A DNA stretch of 64,000 nt, taken from the NCBI RefSeq assembly GCF_000389965.1, contig NC_021191.1, forward strand, positions 869,501 through 933,500, given 5' to 3'. Within the stretch, counting starts at the first letter, position 1, and each line of letters begins with the position of its first letter. The notes under the pieces were generated by a model that worked only from the letters and a program-made list of their open reading frames with translations, was not told the DNA's origin and made no database searches. Made by a program: the position numbers and the translations under genes. The stretch is from Actinoplanes sp. N902-109. GTDB taxonomy: Bacteria; Actinomycetota; Actinomycetes; Mycobacteriales; Micromonosporaceae. Positions 1 through 8,731 of the stretch are shown here, in pieces.

Positions 1-2
1 GC

Positions 3-3000
3 TCGGCCGGCTACGTGATGGCGCGCGGCTTCGAGTTCATCCTCATCTGGCTGTGCCGCGCGGCCGGGCTCACCGAGTACTCCGCGCAGTGGCTCTATTA
101 CATCTGCATCTACGGGCTGGTCGGCTTTGGCGTCGCCTATCTGGCCGGCGCGTTCGTGCGCAACCAGGCCGCGATCGTCACCGCGGGCTGCTTCGGGCTG
201 CTCAACGGCTTCTTCCTGACCCGGCTGCCGAATCCGCTCAACATCATCTCGGTGGGCTCGGTGGCGCTGATCACCGGCATCGCCATGCGGGTGGCGAGCG
301 GCCGCCGGGTGCCCACCCCGATCGCCGGCTTCGCGCTGATGCCGACCTCGTTCCTGTCGTTCAACCCGCCGATGCTCGTGGTGGCGTACGCCTGGGCGGT
401 GGGCGGCACCCCGATCCTCGCCTGGCTGGTGCTGGGGCGGGCGCCGGCCGTACGGCTGCTCAAATGGTTCGTGGCCGCGTCGCCGTGGGCGATCGTGCTG
501 AACGCCTACTGGCTGGTGCCGCTCGCGCAGAGCTACACCGGCGGTGGCGGCGCGACAGCGAACGCCACGTTCACCGATCCGACGAACTGGTCCTGGTCCC
601 AGGTCAACAACCTGCCGCCGAACATCCTCACGATGGTGGCGAACTGGGCCTGGTTCCGGCCGCAGTACCTGCCGTTCGCCGTCGACCTGGACCGGCCCTG
701 GTGGGTCTGGATCCGCTACCTGCTGCCGGCCGTGGTGTTCCTGGCGCCGCTGCTGGCCCCGCGCCGGTTGCGCCGGGTCGCGTTCGGGCTGATCTTCCTG
801 ATCCTGGTGTTCGTGTTCCTGGCCAAGGGGCTGCGCCCGCCGCTCAGCCAGCTCAACCTGTTCCTGTACCTGCACGCGCCCGGCTTCTGGCTGTTCCGCG
901 AGCCGATGAGCAAGCTCGGCCAGCTGCTCGTCTCGTTCTTCGGCGTCATGCTCGCGATCAGCGTCGAGGGCATGCTGCTGCGGTTGCGCACCTGGCCGCG
1001 GACCCGGGTGCCGGGCTGGGCGCAGCGCTTCGCGTACGGGGGATCGGCGCTCCCGCTGCTGCTCGTGCTGGCCTACCCCTATCCGCTCTACACCGGCGGG
1101 GTGATGCCCGACGAGCGGCCCACCCAGCCGTCCACCCACGTGCGCGTGCCGCCGGAATGGTGGAACCTGGCCGCGCACATCGACGCCGACCCGCGCCCCG
1201 GCAAGGTGCTCGTGCTGCCCCTCGACGACTATTACCAGATGCCCACGACCTGGGGCTTCTTCGGCGTGGACAGCATCGCCAACCTGCTGATCCAGCACCC
1301 GGTCATCCAGCCCAAGCCGGACGGCTACTTCGGCGACGGCGCCGGGTTCAGCGCGGACGTGCACGCCGTCGAGACCGCGCTGCTGGCCGGCGATCTGACG
1401 CCGGTGCCCAAGCTGCTCGACGCGATCGGCGCCAGCCGGGTGATCGTGCGGCACGACCTGCTGCGCGGCCTGCCCAACCGCTACTTCGCCGACGACCGCA
1501 TCCTCGGCGACGCCATGGCCCGGGTGCCGGGTGCCGCACTCGCCGTGGACGGCACGCTGCAGCTGTGGGACTTCACCGGCGGGACGAGCCCCACCCTGCG
1601 CACGTACGATCGCCTGCTCGACGCACCCGCCCGGGCTGCCGCGGGCGCGGCCGTGCTGGGCACGGTCGACACCCGCACCGCCATCGCCGCGCGGCCGGAC
1701 ACCTCGGTCGCCGCGCTGAGCCCGCAGGTCGACGACACCGCGGTGGTCACCCCGGACGTGGTGCACTGGCCGGTGCCCGCGGTCGACAAGGGCTCGCCCA
1801 GCACCACGGTCGACCTCACAGCGGGCAGCTACACGCTCGCGCAACGGGCCCGGGCCGGGGCTGTGCTGCAACCCCGCCTCGACACCGCGACCGGGCGGCT
1901 CGTGCTGCGCGACCCGACCGTCGTCAAAGTCGACGGCGAACCGGTGTCGACCCGGCCCGACCTGGTCGTGCCCATGCCCAAGGGCCGCGAGATCCTGGCG
2001 ATCGGCAGCGGCAACCGGACCGTCTCGCTCGACGACCCCGCGGCGCACCCGACGATCCAGGTCGGCGCGGCCACCAAGCTCACCCTCTATGCGCGGGCGA
2101 CGACGCCGGCGGACGTCACCGGCTACGCCCCCGTCTTCGACTGCAACAACTACGAACCGCGCCCGTGGGGCATGCTCGGGCTCCGGCAGACCATCACGGG
2201 CAGCACGGTCCGGCTGAGTGCCGCCGACCATGCCGCCTGCACCAAGGTGGTGGTGCGCCAGGCCACCGCGGGCAAGGTCTACCGGATCCGGCTGCAATAC
2301 CGGCACGTCACCGGTGCGCGCCCGCAGATCTGTCTGTGGCAGACCAACTCGGCGGGCTGCGAACTGGCCGCGCGACCGCTGCTCGACGACGACTGGAACA
2401 CCTACCAGGGCTTCGTCACCATGGACGAACTCTCCACCGAACTGCAGATCATCCTGCACGCCGACGTGGGGGAGCGGCTCAAGCCCAAGACCGTCACCGA
2501 ATACCGCAACCTGCAGGTGGACGCGCTGGAGCCGGTCGTCACCCGGACCATCTGGCCGCCCGCGGTGCCCGACGTGACCGTCAACCTCACCGGCGGCCGG
2601 CACCAGCTGCGTGTCGACGGGGGGCTGGCCGGCTCGGTGCTGTCCCCGTTCGAAGGGCTGGAGGACTGCTTCCGCTACGACGACGAGACCGCCGACGAGG
2701 CCGGGCTCGCCGCGGACCAGCAGATCGGGCCGGACGGCGAGACGACGTACACCCTGAAAGCGGTGCGCCACCTCGCCTGCATCGGTGCGGAGGCCAACGA
2801 CATGGGTGCTTCCTCGCTGTACGAGTTGTCGATGGAGGCGCGCAGTGTGGCCGTACGGAATCCCAAGTTCTGTCTGTTCCTCAAGGGTCCGGACCTGTGC
2901 CGGACCTTGCCGTCGGTGGCTGTCTACAACGGATGGACGTCTTATCAGACGCTGATCCCGCCGGACCCGAACACCATCGAGACCCGGCTGTATCTGTACG

Positions 3001-3449
3001 GTCTGCGCGACCTGGCCGGCAAACAGCAATCCACCGTCGAATACCGCGGCGTGCGGCTGCGCCCGGTCGCGTCGCCCTCGGCCGTTGTCCTGGTACGGGA
3101 CACGCCCGCCGCGCCGACCGCGACCGTGGACTGGGAACGGCACAACCCGACGCAGTACTCGGCGACGGTCACCAGCTCCGGGCCGACGACGCTGGGAATG
3201 GCGGAAAACGTCGCGCCCGGCTGGCTGATGACCGGCATCCCGGGCGCCGAGAAAGTCACCATCCAGGGCTACATGAACGCCTGGAAACTGCCCGCCGGAG
3301 GCACGGCGACGATCCGCTATGCGCCGGCCCGGGTCGCCCGGTATGCGTACTACCTCTTGCCGGTGTCGGTGCTGGGATCGCTCGCCTACATGTACGTCTT
3401 CCGGCAGCCCGGCCGCCATCGTCGCCGTTTCCTGCGGAGGCGCTCATGA
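3..3449 (+). CDS. AftD/DUF3367-like GT-C membrane glycosyltransferase, 5' end outside window
   Basis: The frame is open to the left edge, so the true start lies upstream; about 1,148 residues are visible. Roughly the first 350 residues are a run of hydrophobic membrane segments, followed by a large exported part and one last membrane helix (YYLLPVSVLGSLAYMYVF) with an Arg-rich tail. This layout fits actinobacterial alpha-(1->3)-arabinofuranosyltransferase (AftD/DUF3367) proteins, which use a polyprenyl-phosphate sugar donor outside the membrane. Two similar exported modules follow each other at about residues 705-845 and 880-1020 (numbered from the GTG at 15). Each starts with Asp-Cys, has further spaced Cys residues and ends with a TVEYR-like strand, suggesting an internal duplication of a carbohydrate-binding beta-sandwich. 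The stop overlaps the next start (ATGA), so the two genes are probably co-translated. The family call is by eye; the donor sugar is unknown. Confidence 0.6.
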   Translation, partial: SAGYVMARGFEFILIWLCRAAGLTEYSAQWLYYICIYGLVGFGVAYLAGAFVRNQAAIVTAGCFGLLNGFFLTRLPNPLNIISVGSVALITGIAMRVASGRRVPTPIAGFALMPTSFLSFNPPMLVVAYAWAVGGTPILAWLVLGRAPAVRLLKWFVAASPWAIVLNAYWLVPLAQSYTGGGGATANATFTDPTNWSWSQVNNLPPNILTMVANWAWFRPQYLPFAVDLDRPWWVWIRYLLPAVVFLAPLLAPRRLRRVAFGLIFLILVFVFLAKGLRPPLSQLNLFLYLHAPGFWLFREPMSKLGQLLVSFFGVMLAISVEGMLLRLRTWPRTRVPGWAQRFAYGGSALPLLLVLAYPYPLYTGGVMPDERPTQPSTHVRVPPEWWNLAAHIDADPRPGKVLVLPLDDYYQMPTTWGFFGVDSIANLLIQHPVIQPKPDGYFGDGAGFSADVHAVETALLAGDLTPVPKLLDAIGASRVIVRHDLLRGLPNRYFADDRILGDAMARVPGAALAVDGTLQLWDFTGGTSPTLRTYDRLLDAPARAAAGAAVLGTVDTRTAIAARPDTSVAALSPQVDDTAVVTPDVVHWPVPAVDKGSPSTTVDLTAGSYTLAQRARAGAVLQPRLDTATGRLVLRDPTVVKVDGEPVSTRPDLVVPMPKGREILAIGSGNRTVSLDDPAAHPTIQVGAATKLTLYARATTPADVTGYAPVFDCNNYEPRPWGMLGLRQTITGSTVRLSAADHAACTKVVVRQATAGKVYRIRLQYRHVTGARPQICLWQTNSAGCELAARPLLDDDWNTYQGFVTMDELSTELQIILHADVGERLKPKTVTEYRNLQVDALEPVVTRTIWPPAVPDVTVNLTGGRHQLRVDGGLAGSVLSPFEGLEDCFRYDDETADEAGLAADQQIGPDGETTYTLKAVRHLACIGAEANDMGASSLYELSMEARSVAVRNPKFCLFLKGPDLCRTLPSVAVYNGWTSYQTLIPPDPNTIETRLYLYGLRDLAGKQQSTVEYRGVRLRPVASPSAVVLVRDTPAAPTATVDWERHNPTQYSATVTSSGPTTLGMAENVAPGWLMTGIPGAEKVTIQGYMNAWKLPAGGTATIRYAPARVARYAYYLLPVSVLGSLAYMYVFRQPGRHRRRFLRRRS

Positions 3450-4411
3450 GATTGCGGCGTCGCTATGTCGTCGCGCTGCTGCTGGTCATCGTGCTGATCG
3501 TGGTCTGGCTGCTGACGCGCTGCGAAGCCCCGGTCGGCATCGTGCGCATGGTGACGGTCGGCGACATGGACTGCGACCCGGCAGACCCCGACTTCGCCAA
3601 GGGCGGCGCGGTCTGCCGGCACCAGGCGGTCTCCGACCTCGCCGTGGCCCTCAAACCCACGGTCTTCCTCGGCCTCGGCGACTTCCAGTACGAACTGCCC
3701 AAGGCCGATGCCTATCAGAACGTCTACGGCCCGGCCTACGGCAGACTCAAGAGCAAGACCATTCCGGTGTACGGCAACCAGGAATACAAGGTCCAGGACG
3801 CCAACACCTTCACGGCCTACTTCGGTGACCGCATCAAGGACACGAAAGGCTACTGGTCGCAGGACATCGGCGCCTGGCACATCGTCGTGCTCAACTCCAA
3901 CTGCTCGGCGGTGGCGGGCGGCTGCGGCTCCGGTTCCCCGCAACAGGCCTGGCTCACCCACGACCTCGCCGCCACCGACCGGAAATGCGTGCTCGCGGCC
4001 TGGCACCACCCCCGCTGGTCAACCGGCATCGCCGGCCCCGACCCGCGGACGGCCGACCTCTACCAGACGCTCTACGACCACAAGGTCGAACTGGTGCTGT
4101 CCGGCCACGAAGCCGACTACGAACGCTTCCCCCCGCTCAACCCCGCGGGCCACCCCGACCCCCATGGCGTACGCCAATACGTGGTGGGCACCGGCGGCCA
4201 GGCCCACTACCGCCCCGCCGCCGCCGACGACGCCTACGACGAACGCGGCAACCCCATCGCCACAGCCGGCCGCCCCGCCGGCGACTTCGTCGACTACACC
4301 CACCACGGCGTCCTCGAACTTATCCTCGAATCCACCTCGTGGCAGTGGCGCTGGCACCCCCTCGAAGCCGCCGACCCCATCACCGACTCCGGGACCGCCA
4401 CCTGCTTCTGA
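3446..4411 (+). CDS. membrane-anchored metallophosphoesterase
   Basis: 321 residues. An Arg-rich N terminus precedes a single hydrophobic segment (about residues 7-24), so the enzyme is likely anchored with its catalytic domain outside. Calcineurin-like phosphoesterase motifs are visible: VGDMD near residue 37 (metal site), GLGDFQ, YGNQEYK in place of the usual GNHE, AAWHHP and SGHEADYER. The Asn-His pair of the canonical GNHE motif reads Asn-Gln here, which is an oddity within the family. The gene starts inside the stop of the AftD-like gene (ATGA overlap), implying a shared operon and a role in envelope glycan or polyprenyl-phosphate metabolism, though the substrate cannot be read from the sequence. 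Start chosen for the overlap and the basic-hydrophobic N terminus. Confidence 0.8.
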   Translation: MRLRRRYVVALLLVIVLIVVWLLTRCEAPVGIVRMVTVGDMDCDPADPDFAKGGAVCRHQAVSDLAVALKPTVFLGLGDFQYELPKADAYQNVYGPAYGRLKSKTIPVYGNQEYKVQDANTFTAYFGDRIKDTKGYWSQDIGAWHIVVLNSNCSAVAGGCGSGSPQQAWLTHDLAATDRKCVLAAWHHPRWSTGIAGPDPRTADLYQTLYDHKVELVLSGHEADYERFPPLNPAGHPDPHGVRQYVVGTGGQAHYRPAAADDAYDERGNPIATAGRPAGDFVDYTHHGVLELILESTSWQWRWHPLEAADPITDSGTATCF

Positions 4412-4416
4412 CCCCG

Positions 4417-4448
4417 CTACTTCTGGGCCTGTCTACTTCCGGGCCTGT
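4417..4448. repeat. 16-bp tandem duplication at the end of the immunity gene
   Basis: CTACTTCTGGGCCTGT at 4417-4432 is followed directly by CTACTTCCGGGCCTGT at 4433-4448 (15/16 identical). The second copy contains the last codons and TAG stop of the minus-strand immunity gene; the first copy lies just past the stop. It is a local tandem duplication between two convergent genes. Confidence 0.8.
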
Positions 4449-4843
4449 TCATCGAAGGCCACGATGTCGGCACGCAGCTCGTCATCATCGACGTCACCCA
4501 GGTCAATCCCGGCGACGATGCCCCGCAGCCGGCCGAAATCGGACGGCTGCGCCGCCCAATACTCCGCCGGAACCCGCCGCAGCACCGCCGTCAGCAGATC
4601 ACCGGGATAGAAGTCGCCCTCGGCCAACGGATCGCGCTCGAGAATCCCCAAGGCCAGCGGCACCACCACAGCCACGCCGACCCGCTGCCCGACCAGGACG
4701 CGCAGATCTTCGACCGAGAGCATCCCTACCGGTTCACGCCGCAACCGATGCACCGTGGCGATCAGCTTGGTGGCATTGGCCGGAGCCTCGCCCCAGGCGT
4801 CTCCCTCAATCTGTTCGAGTGTCTGCTCACGTGGATCTGCCAT
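4433..4843 (-). CDS. CdiI-like contact-dependent inhibition immunity protein
   Basis: 136 residues, no signal peptide or membrane segment. The N-terminal pattern TLEQIEGDAWGEAP, the central LRRxPVGxLSVEDLRVLVGQ stretch and the downstream GDFYPGDLLTAVL stretch are typical of the CDI-system immunity family (helical, cytoplasmic). It begins 9 bp after the stop of the upstream toxin gene, on the same strand, so it should be the cognate antidote that binds the C-terminal toxin domain. The last codons and stop are tandemly duplicated. I infer the pairing from position; the binding surface cannot be read from sequence. Confidence 0.75.
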   Translation of the reverse strand: MADPREQTLEQIEGDAWGEAPANATKLIATVHRLRREPVGMLSVEDLRVLVGQRVGVAVVVPLALGILERDPLAEGDFYPGDLLTAVLRRVPAEYWAAQPSDFGRLRGIVAGIDLGDVDDDELRADIVAFDEQARK

Positions 4844-4852
4844 GGCGCTTCC

Positions 4853-6025
4853 TTACTCGGTGAGACGGGGAACGTACTGCTCCGAGTGGTCCAGAAGACG
4901 GCTGGCTTCACTCAGCTCTTCCTGAGCGGCTGCTCGCTGTTCCTCCGATGATCGGCTGTCCCCGATCTCCCGTTTCAATTGCTTGATGCGGTTGACGAGA
5001 CCGCGCTGTGCGTTGCGGACCTCGTCGACATGGTCCCATGGTGTCCCGTCCGACTTACGGGCCACCACCTCGCCGTTCAACTCGCGCCGGGCGCCGTCGA
5101 GGTCCTTCTCGGTCAGGTGTTCCTTGAGCCGGTCGGTTTTACGCGGAGCCGATCGGACCGGCTCGCTGCCGCGCATCGGCGACACCGCGTCATCGGTGGC
5201 GGCGTGCTGCATCAGCGACGCTCCGGCGGCAGCGGTGAGACCTGCCCCGGCGACTACACCGGCCGTTGAAAGGACGTTGAGGGGAACACCGACGACGGCG
5301 CCGACCCCGGTCGCGTCGAGTGCGATGCCGAGGCCGTCACCACCGGCGCTGACCATTGTCAATCCAATACCGGCGGCTGCGGTGAGGAACTCCCCCGGAT
5401 GGTGCAGCGTCGCATTACCAAAAGATGCGAGCGTGTTGACGACGTCGGCGCCCACATCCTTGAAGAAGTCGCCCGCCTCGTCCAACCAATGCGATTTCTC
5501 CGGTGCCGCATCGGCTTCAGCAGCAAGAAAGCTCGCGGCTTGGCCTGCCGCATCGCTGACCTGCCGACGTGCGGAAGCAAGGGTGTCCTGAGCCGCTTGT
5601 CGTCCAGCTTCGCCCGGATCGTCGAACGGCGGGACGACGTGGCCGGGGGTCGCTCGCGCGAGCGCCGTCTGATAATCCCGACGGCCTTGGTCCGAACGGA
5701 TGTCGGCTTCGTTCCAAAGCCGGATTGCTTCAGCTGCTTGTTGTTGGGCCCATGCAAGGACGTCGGCATACGTGGTGAGAGCGCCGGCGGCGGTCTGCAA
5801 GGAGTTTGCCGCGTCGTACCACTTGCCCGGTTCGTAGCTGAATTTGTCGCGGAAGGCTTCGCCGGCCTTCCCGAGCCATGCGCCCGTGTCGATGTCGACA
5901 AGACCGTCGCCGGCTGCCTCGGCCCTCGTCGCGCGTTCACTGAAAGTGCGTGCATTGGCACGGATCAAGTCGGGCTCGCCAGGCACGAGCGCCGTCGCCT
6001 CTTGCGTCCGGCCCAGTTCAGTCAC
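4853..6025 (-). CDS. polymorphic toxin with T7SS/WXG-like N-terminal region and Ntox28-type C-terminal domain
   Basis: 390 residues from GTG at 6025. I prefer this start to the ATG at 6049 because its GTGA overlaps the upstream stop (GTGACTGA, 6025-6018) and an AGGAG lies about 12 bp before it. Residues ~15-130 form a helical region with a W-x-G-like element (GAWLGKAGEAFRDKF) resembling type VII secretion targeting domains. Residues ~200-275 are hydrophobic and Gly/Ala-rich. The C-terminal ~90 residues (RLKEHLTEKDLDGARREL, TPWDHVDEVRNAQRGL, then a charged helix) match the polymorphic toxin type 28 family, predicted ribonucleases. The gene sits between a WXG100-like gene and a CdiI-like immunity gene. 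Likely an exported antibacterial toxin; the catalytic activity is inferred from the family only. Confidence 0.72.
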   Translation of the reverse strand: MTELGRTQEATALVPGEPDLIRANARTFSERATRAEAAGDGLVDIDTGAWLGKAGEAFRDKFSYEPGKWYDAANSLQTAAGALTTYADVLAWAQQQAAEAIRLWNEADIRSDQGRRDYQTALARATPGHVVPPFDDPGEAGRQAAQDTLASARRQVSDAAGQAASFLAAEADAAPEKSHWLDEAGDFFKDVGADVVNTLASFGNATLHHPGEFLTAAAGIGLTMVSAGGDGLGIALDATGVGAVVGVPLNVLSTAGVVAGAGLTAAAGASLMQHAATDDAVSPMRGSEPVRSAPRKTDRLKEHLTEKDLDGARRELNGEVVARKSDGTPWDHVDEVRNAQRGLVNRIKQLKREIGDSRSSEEQRAAAQEELSEASRLLDHSEQYVPRLTE

Positions 6026-6335
6026 CGATGACCTGCGCTCCTGGATCATCTCGGAGACGGCTGGCTGTAGCGTTTTCGACCGCTCGATAGGCGCGGCCGG
6101 CTCTGGCCAGGATGTCGCTGATCTTCTGCGCGTCGTCGATCAGCAGGTCCATACCGTCGTTCCAGCGGTCGCAGAATCTGCGTAGAGCGCTGTGCAATGC
6201 CTCGTCCCCGTAGGAATCAGCGTCGGCGCAGACGTCCTTCAGGCCGGCCTTTTTCTGGTCCGCGATGCTCTGGGCGATGCCGTCACCGGCACGTTCCAGC
6301 GCCTCGATGTCGACGTGAAATCCGGGTCCGTCCAT
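6018..6335 (-). CDS. WXG100-like small protein, probable secretion partner of the toxin
   Basis: 105 residues, predicted all-helical: an N-terminal FHVDIEALERAGDGIAQSI helix, a turn, and a second helix containing ALRRFCDRWNDGMDLLIDDAQ. Size and pattern resemble the ESX/WXG100-like helpers (PE/EsxA-type) placed immediately before large polymorphic toxins, although the turn lacks a perfect WxG. The stop overlaps the preferred GTG start of the toxin by 8 bp, so the two are translationally coupled. Expected role: secretion chaperone or co-substrate in a type VII-like route. No ESX machinery genes occur in this window. Confidence 0.6.
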   Translation of the reverse strand: MDGPGFHVDIEALERAGDGIAQSIADQKKAGLKDVCADADSYGDEALHSALRRFCDRWNDGMDLLIDDAQKISDILARAGRAYRAVENATASRLRDDPGAQVIGD

Positions 6336-6405
6336 GCCGCCCTCCCGCCGACCATGCTACGAGCGCATGGCCGGCGGTTGCAGGCTTGGCGTCTGACGTG
6401 GTCAC

Positions 6406-7497
6406 CTACCGTGCTGCGGCGAGGGTTGCCCGGAGGGCGTAGTAGGCCGGCTTGCGTTCGAAGTCGTCCCACATGACCGTGGCGGCGCCTTCGGTGGGGA
6501 AGAAGACCGGGACCCAGGAGTACTTGTCGGTGAAGCCCCAGATCGTGAAGGAGTTGCAGCCGCGCACCGCCAGGCACGCCTTCAGCACCGTGGTGTAGTA
6601 CGTGGCCTGCGTCTGGAGTTGCTCCTGGGTGGGCACGCCGCCGGCCGGCAGGGTCATGCGGACGTCCAGCTCGGTGATGGCGGTCTGCAGGCCGAGGTTG
6701 TCGAAGCGTTGCAGCACGCTTTGGAGCTGGTCCGGTGCTCCGTACTGCATCGACAGGTGGGCTTGCGCGGCGAACCCGTGCAGCGGCACGCCGTCGGCGA
6801 GGAGTTGCCGGGCCAGGGCTTCGTAGGCGTCGACCTTGGCGCCCGGCCATTCGACGCCGTAGTCGTTCAGGAACAGCTGGGCGTGCGGGTCCGCCTGGTG
6901 CGCCCAGCGGAAGGCGTCGGCGACGATGCCCGGGCCGAGGGCCTTGATGAACGGGTTCTCCTGGCGGTACTGGCCGTTCTCGTCGAGGATCTCGTTGGCC
7001 ACGTCCCACTGCTGGATCTGGCCGCGGTAGTGCCCGACCACCGTGAAGATGTGGTTCCTCAGGATGCTGCGCAGCTGGGCCGGGGTGAACTGGCCTTCCT
7101 GCAGCCAGGCGGGGTTCTGGCTGTGCCACAGCAGCGTGTGCCCGCGTACGACCTGTCCGTTGCGGCGCGCGAAGCGGACGATCGCGTCGGCCGGGCCGAA
7201 GTTGTACTTGTTCCGCTCGGGGTGGATGAACTCCCACTTCATCTGGTTCTCGGGGGAGACCGAGCTGAATTCCTGGGCCAGCACCCGGCGGTACGGCTGG
7301 TCGTAGGTGAACGGGTCGGGGTACGGCTGGTCGAGGTGGTGCCCGCCGCCCGCCGCCGCCGTTCCGACGCGCAGGTGGTGCGGTGCCGCCTGGCGCAGGG
7401 TCTGCTGCCGGCCGTGTGCCTCGGCCGGGTGGGTTGCGGGAACGATCAGCGTTGCCGCGGCCAGGGCGGCCACGAGGTATGCCTTCGTCACGGTCAC
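6406..7497 (-). CDS. secreted endo-1,4-beta-xylanase, GH10
   Basis: 363 residues from GTG at 7497, chosen because CCGGAG precedes it and the protein then starts with a clean signal peptide (basic residues, AYLVAALAAATLIVPAT, then HPAEA). The mature part is one GH10 barrel: VSPENQMKWEFIHPERNKY, GHTLLWHSQNPAW, acid/base Glu in WDVANEIL (about residue 168), FLNDYGVE, and nucleophile Glu in TELDVRM (about residue 275), with WGFTDKYSWVP near the end. No carbohydrate-binding module follows. It hydrolyses internal beta-1,4 bonds of xylan outside the cell. The gene stands alone; upstream repeats suggest substrate-dependent control. Confidence 0.93.
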   Translation of the reverse strand: MTVTKAYLVAALAAATLIVPATHPAEAHGRQQTLRQAAPHHLRVGTAAAGGGHHLDQPYPDPFTYDQPYRRVLAQEFSSVSPENQMKWEFIHPERNKYNFGPADAIVRFARRNGQVVRGHTLLWHSQNPAWLQEGQFTPAQLRSILRNHIFTVVGHYRGQIQQWDVANEILDENGQYRQENPFIKALGPGIVADAFRWAHQADPHAQLFLNDYGVEWPGAKVDAYEALARQLLADGVPLHGFAAQAHLSMQYGAPDQLQSVLQRFDNLGLQTAITELDVRMTLPAGGVPTQEQLQTQATYYTTVLKACLAVRGCNSFTIWGFTDKYSWVPVFFPTEGAATVMWDDFERKPAYYALRATLAAAR

Positions 7498-7500
7498 ACT

Positions 7501-7570
7501 CCGGAAGTTGCTTCGGAAGTTTCGGTGTGTCGCCGAAAACAACGTAGGCCGATTCAAAGGCGGGCGTCAA
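7501..7570 (-). promoter_or_regulatory. xylanase promoter with candidate operator repeats
   Basis: On the minus strand TTGACG (7570-7565) and TACGTT (7546-7541) with an 18-bp spacer form a plausible promoter. Between it and the GTG lie an inverted repeat TTTCGG-N7-CCGAAA (7520-7538) and two direct AACTTCCG copies 12 bp apart (about 7502-7521). A further AACTTCCGG occurs on the plus strand at 7594-7602. GAAA/TTTC-rich repeats are known as LacI-type operators of actinomycete xylanase genes; the match here is only approximate. Confidence 0.4.
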
Positions 7571-7609
7571 TATCTGCTCGTGAGGATGACTAAAACTTCC
7601 GGAATGCGA

Positions 7610-8731
7610 TCAGGCACGCGAGCCGGCGTACGCCCGGCCGGTGACCTCGGCCGCGCGATCCCAGCCCAGCTGGGTGCGGACGGACTCCAGGCCGGCCGTC
7701 GCGTACCGCCGCCAGCCCACCTCGTCCCGCAGCAGGCCCGCGATCGCGTCGGCGAGCGCCCGGGGCGCGGCCGGCGGCACGGCGAGACCGTTCACGCCCG
7801 GCTCGAGCACCGCGCGTACGCAGGCCACATCGGTGGCGACCACCGGAAGGCCGACGCTCATCGCCTCGGCCACCGCCATGGCCGGGGGTGAGGTGGTGTA
7901 GTCGAACTTGAACGGCCAGGTGCCGACCTGGGCCGCCGCGAGCTCCGCCAGCAGGTCGGGCACGGGGGAGGTGACCACCTCGACGCCGTCGACCGCCCCC
8001 GCACGGGCCAGGATCGCGGGGAGTTCCGGGCGTGGGATCAGCAGCAGCCGCAGCCGGGCGTCCGGCACCCGGGCCCGGATCAGCGGCCACGCGGCCAGCA
8101 GGGTGTCCAGGCCGCGGACCGTCTCGGCGCGGCCGGCGAACACCACCGTCGGCTGCTCGGTCGTGAAGGTGGCCCGCCGGTCGTCCAGCGGTGCTCCCGA
8201 GGGCAGCCGGCGCACGTCGACACCGCTCAACCGGGCCGCCACCCGTGGGTCCGGGGTGAGCACAGTGGACACGCCCGCGTGGCGCAGGGCGGCCGTGGAC
8301 AGCGCCGCGGGCAGCAGGGTGGTCAGGGCTACCCGCGGTTGCAGCACGTTGGAGGCGCGCATCTCGGCCAGCGAGGCGCGGCGCCAGGCGGCGGGTCCGG
8401 GCACGGTCGGCCAGGCGTACGCCGTCAGAACCTTGCGGTACGGCCGGAGCACCGCCATCGCGGCCTGGACCGGACCGAGCGCCCCGGCGTGCAGGTGCAC
8501 GACGTCGGGGCGGATCCGGGCCAGCACCCCGGCCAGCGCGGCGGTGCGCCCGAGCGGGAAGCTGGCGACCGTGCCACCCAGCTCGTCGACCTCCGCGAAC
8601 ACCGAGGCGCCGTCGTGGGCGTGCGAGGTCACCAGGAAGTGCTGACCCGGCACCCGCGCGGCGGTCTCCGCGACCGTGCGGCCCATCGCCTCGTGCGCGG
8701 AGTACTCCGCGATCAGGTGCGCGATCCTCAT
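7610..8731 (-). CDS. GT4-like glycosyltransferase
   Basis: 373 residues, GT-B fold pattern: N-terminal MRIAHLIAEYSAHEAMGRTV with a VVHLHAGALG segment, and a C-terminal donor half with TVVFAGRAETVRGLDTLLAAW and the conserved Glu region AMAVAEAMSVGLPVVATDV (EX7E-type). It resembles WsaF/GT4 retaining transferases that build cell-surface glycans. The ATG overlaps the stop of the preceding GT2 gene (ATGA at 8731-8728), so it is the last gene of a minus-strand run of four. Donor and acceptor sugars are unknown. Confidence 0.82.
   Translation of the reverse strand: MRIAHLIAEYSAHEAMGRTVAETAARVPGQHFLVTSHAHDGASVFAEVDELGGTVASFPLGRTAALAGVLARIRPDVVHLHAGALGPVQAAMAVLRPYRKVLTAYAWPTVPGPAAWRRASLAEMRASNVLQPRVALTTLLPAALSTAALRHAGVSTVLTPDPRVAARLSGVDVRRLPSGAPLDDRRATFTTEQPTVVFAGRAETVRGLDTLLAAWPLIRARVPDARLRLLLIPRPELPAILARAGAVDGVEVVTSPVPDLLAELAAAQVGTWPFKFDYTTSPPAMAVAEAMSVGLPVVATDVACVRAVLEPGVNGLAVPPAAPRALADAIAGLLRDEVGWRRYATAGLESVRTQLGWDRAAEVTGRAYAGSRA

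Noticed and set aside
53..3445. Long open frame overlapping the AftD-like gene in another frame
   Set aside because: Composition is Arg/Ala/Gly/Pro-rich low-complexity typical of an off-frame reading in high-GC DNA; only the part from 3446 is a real gene.
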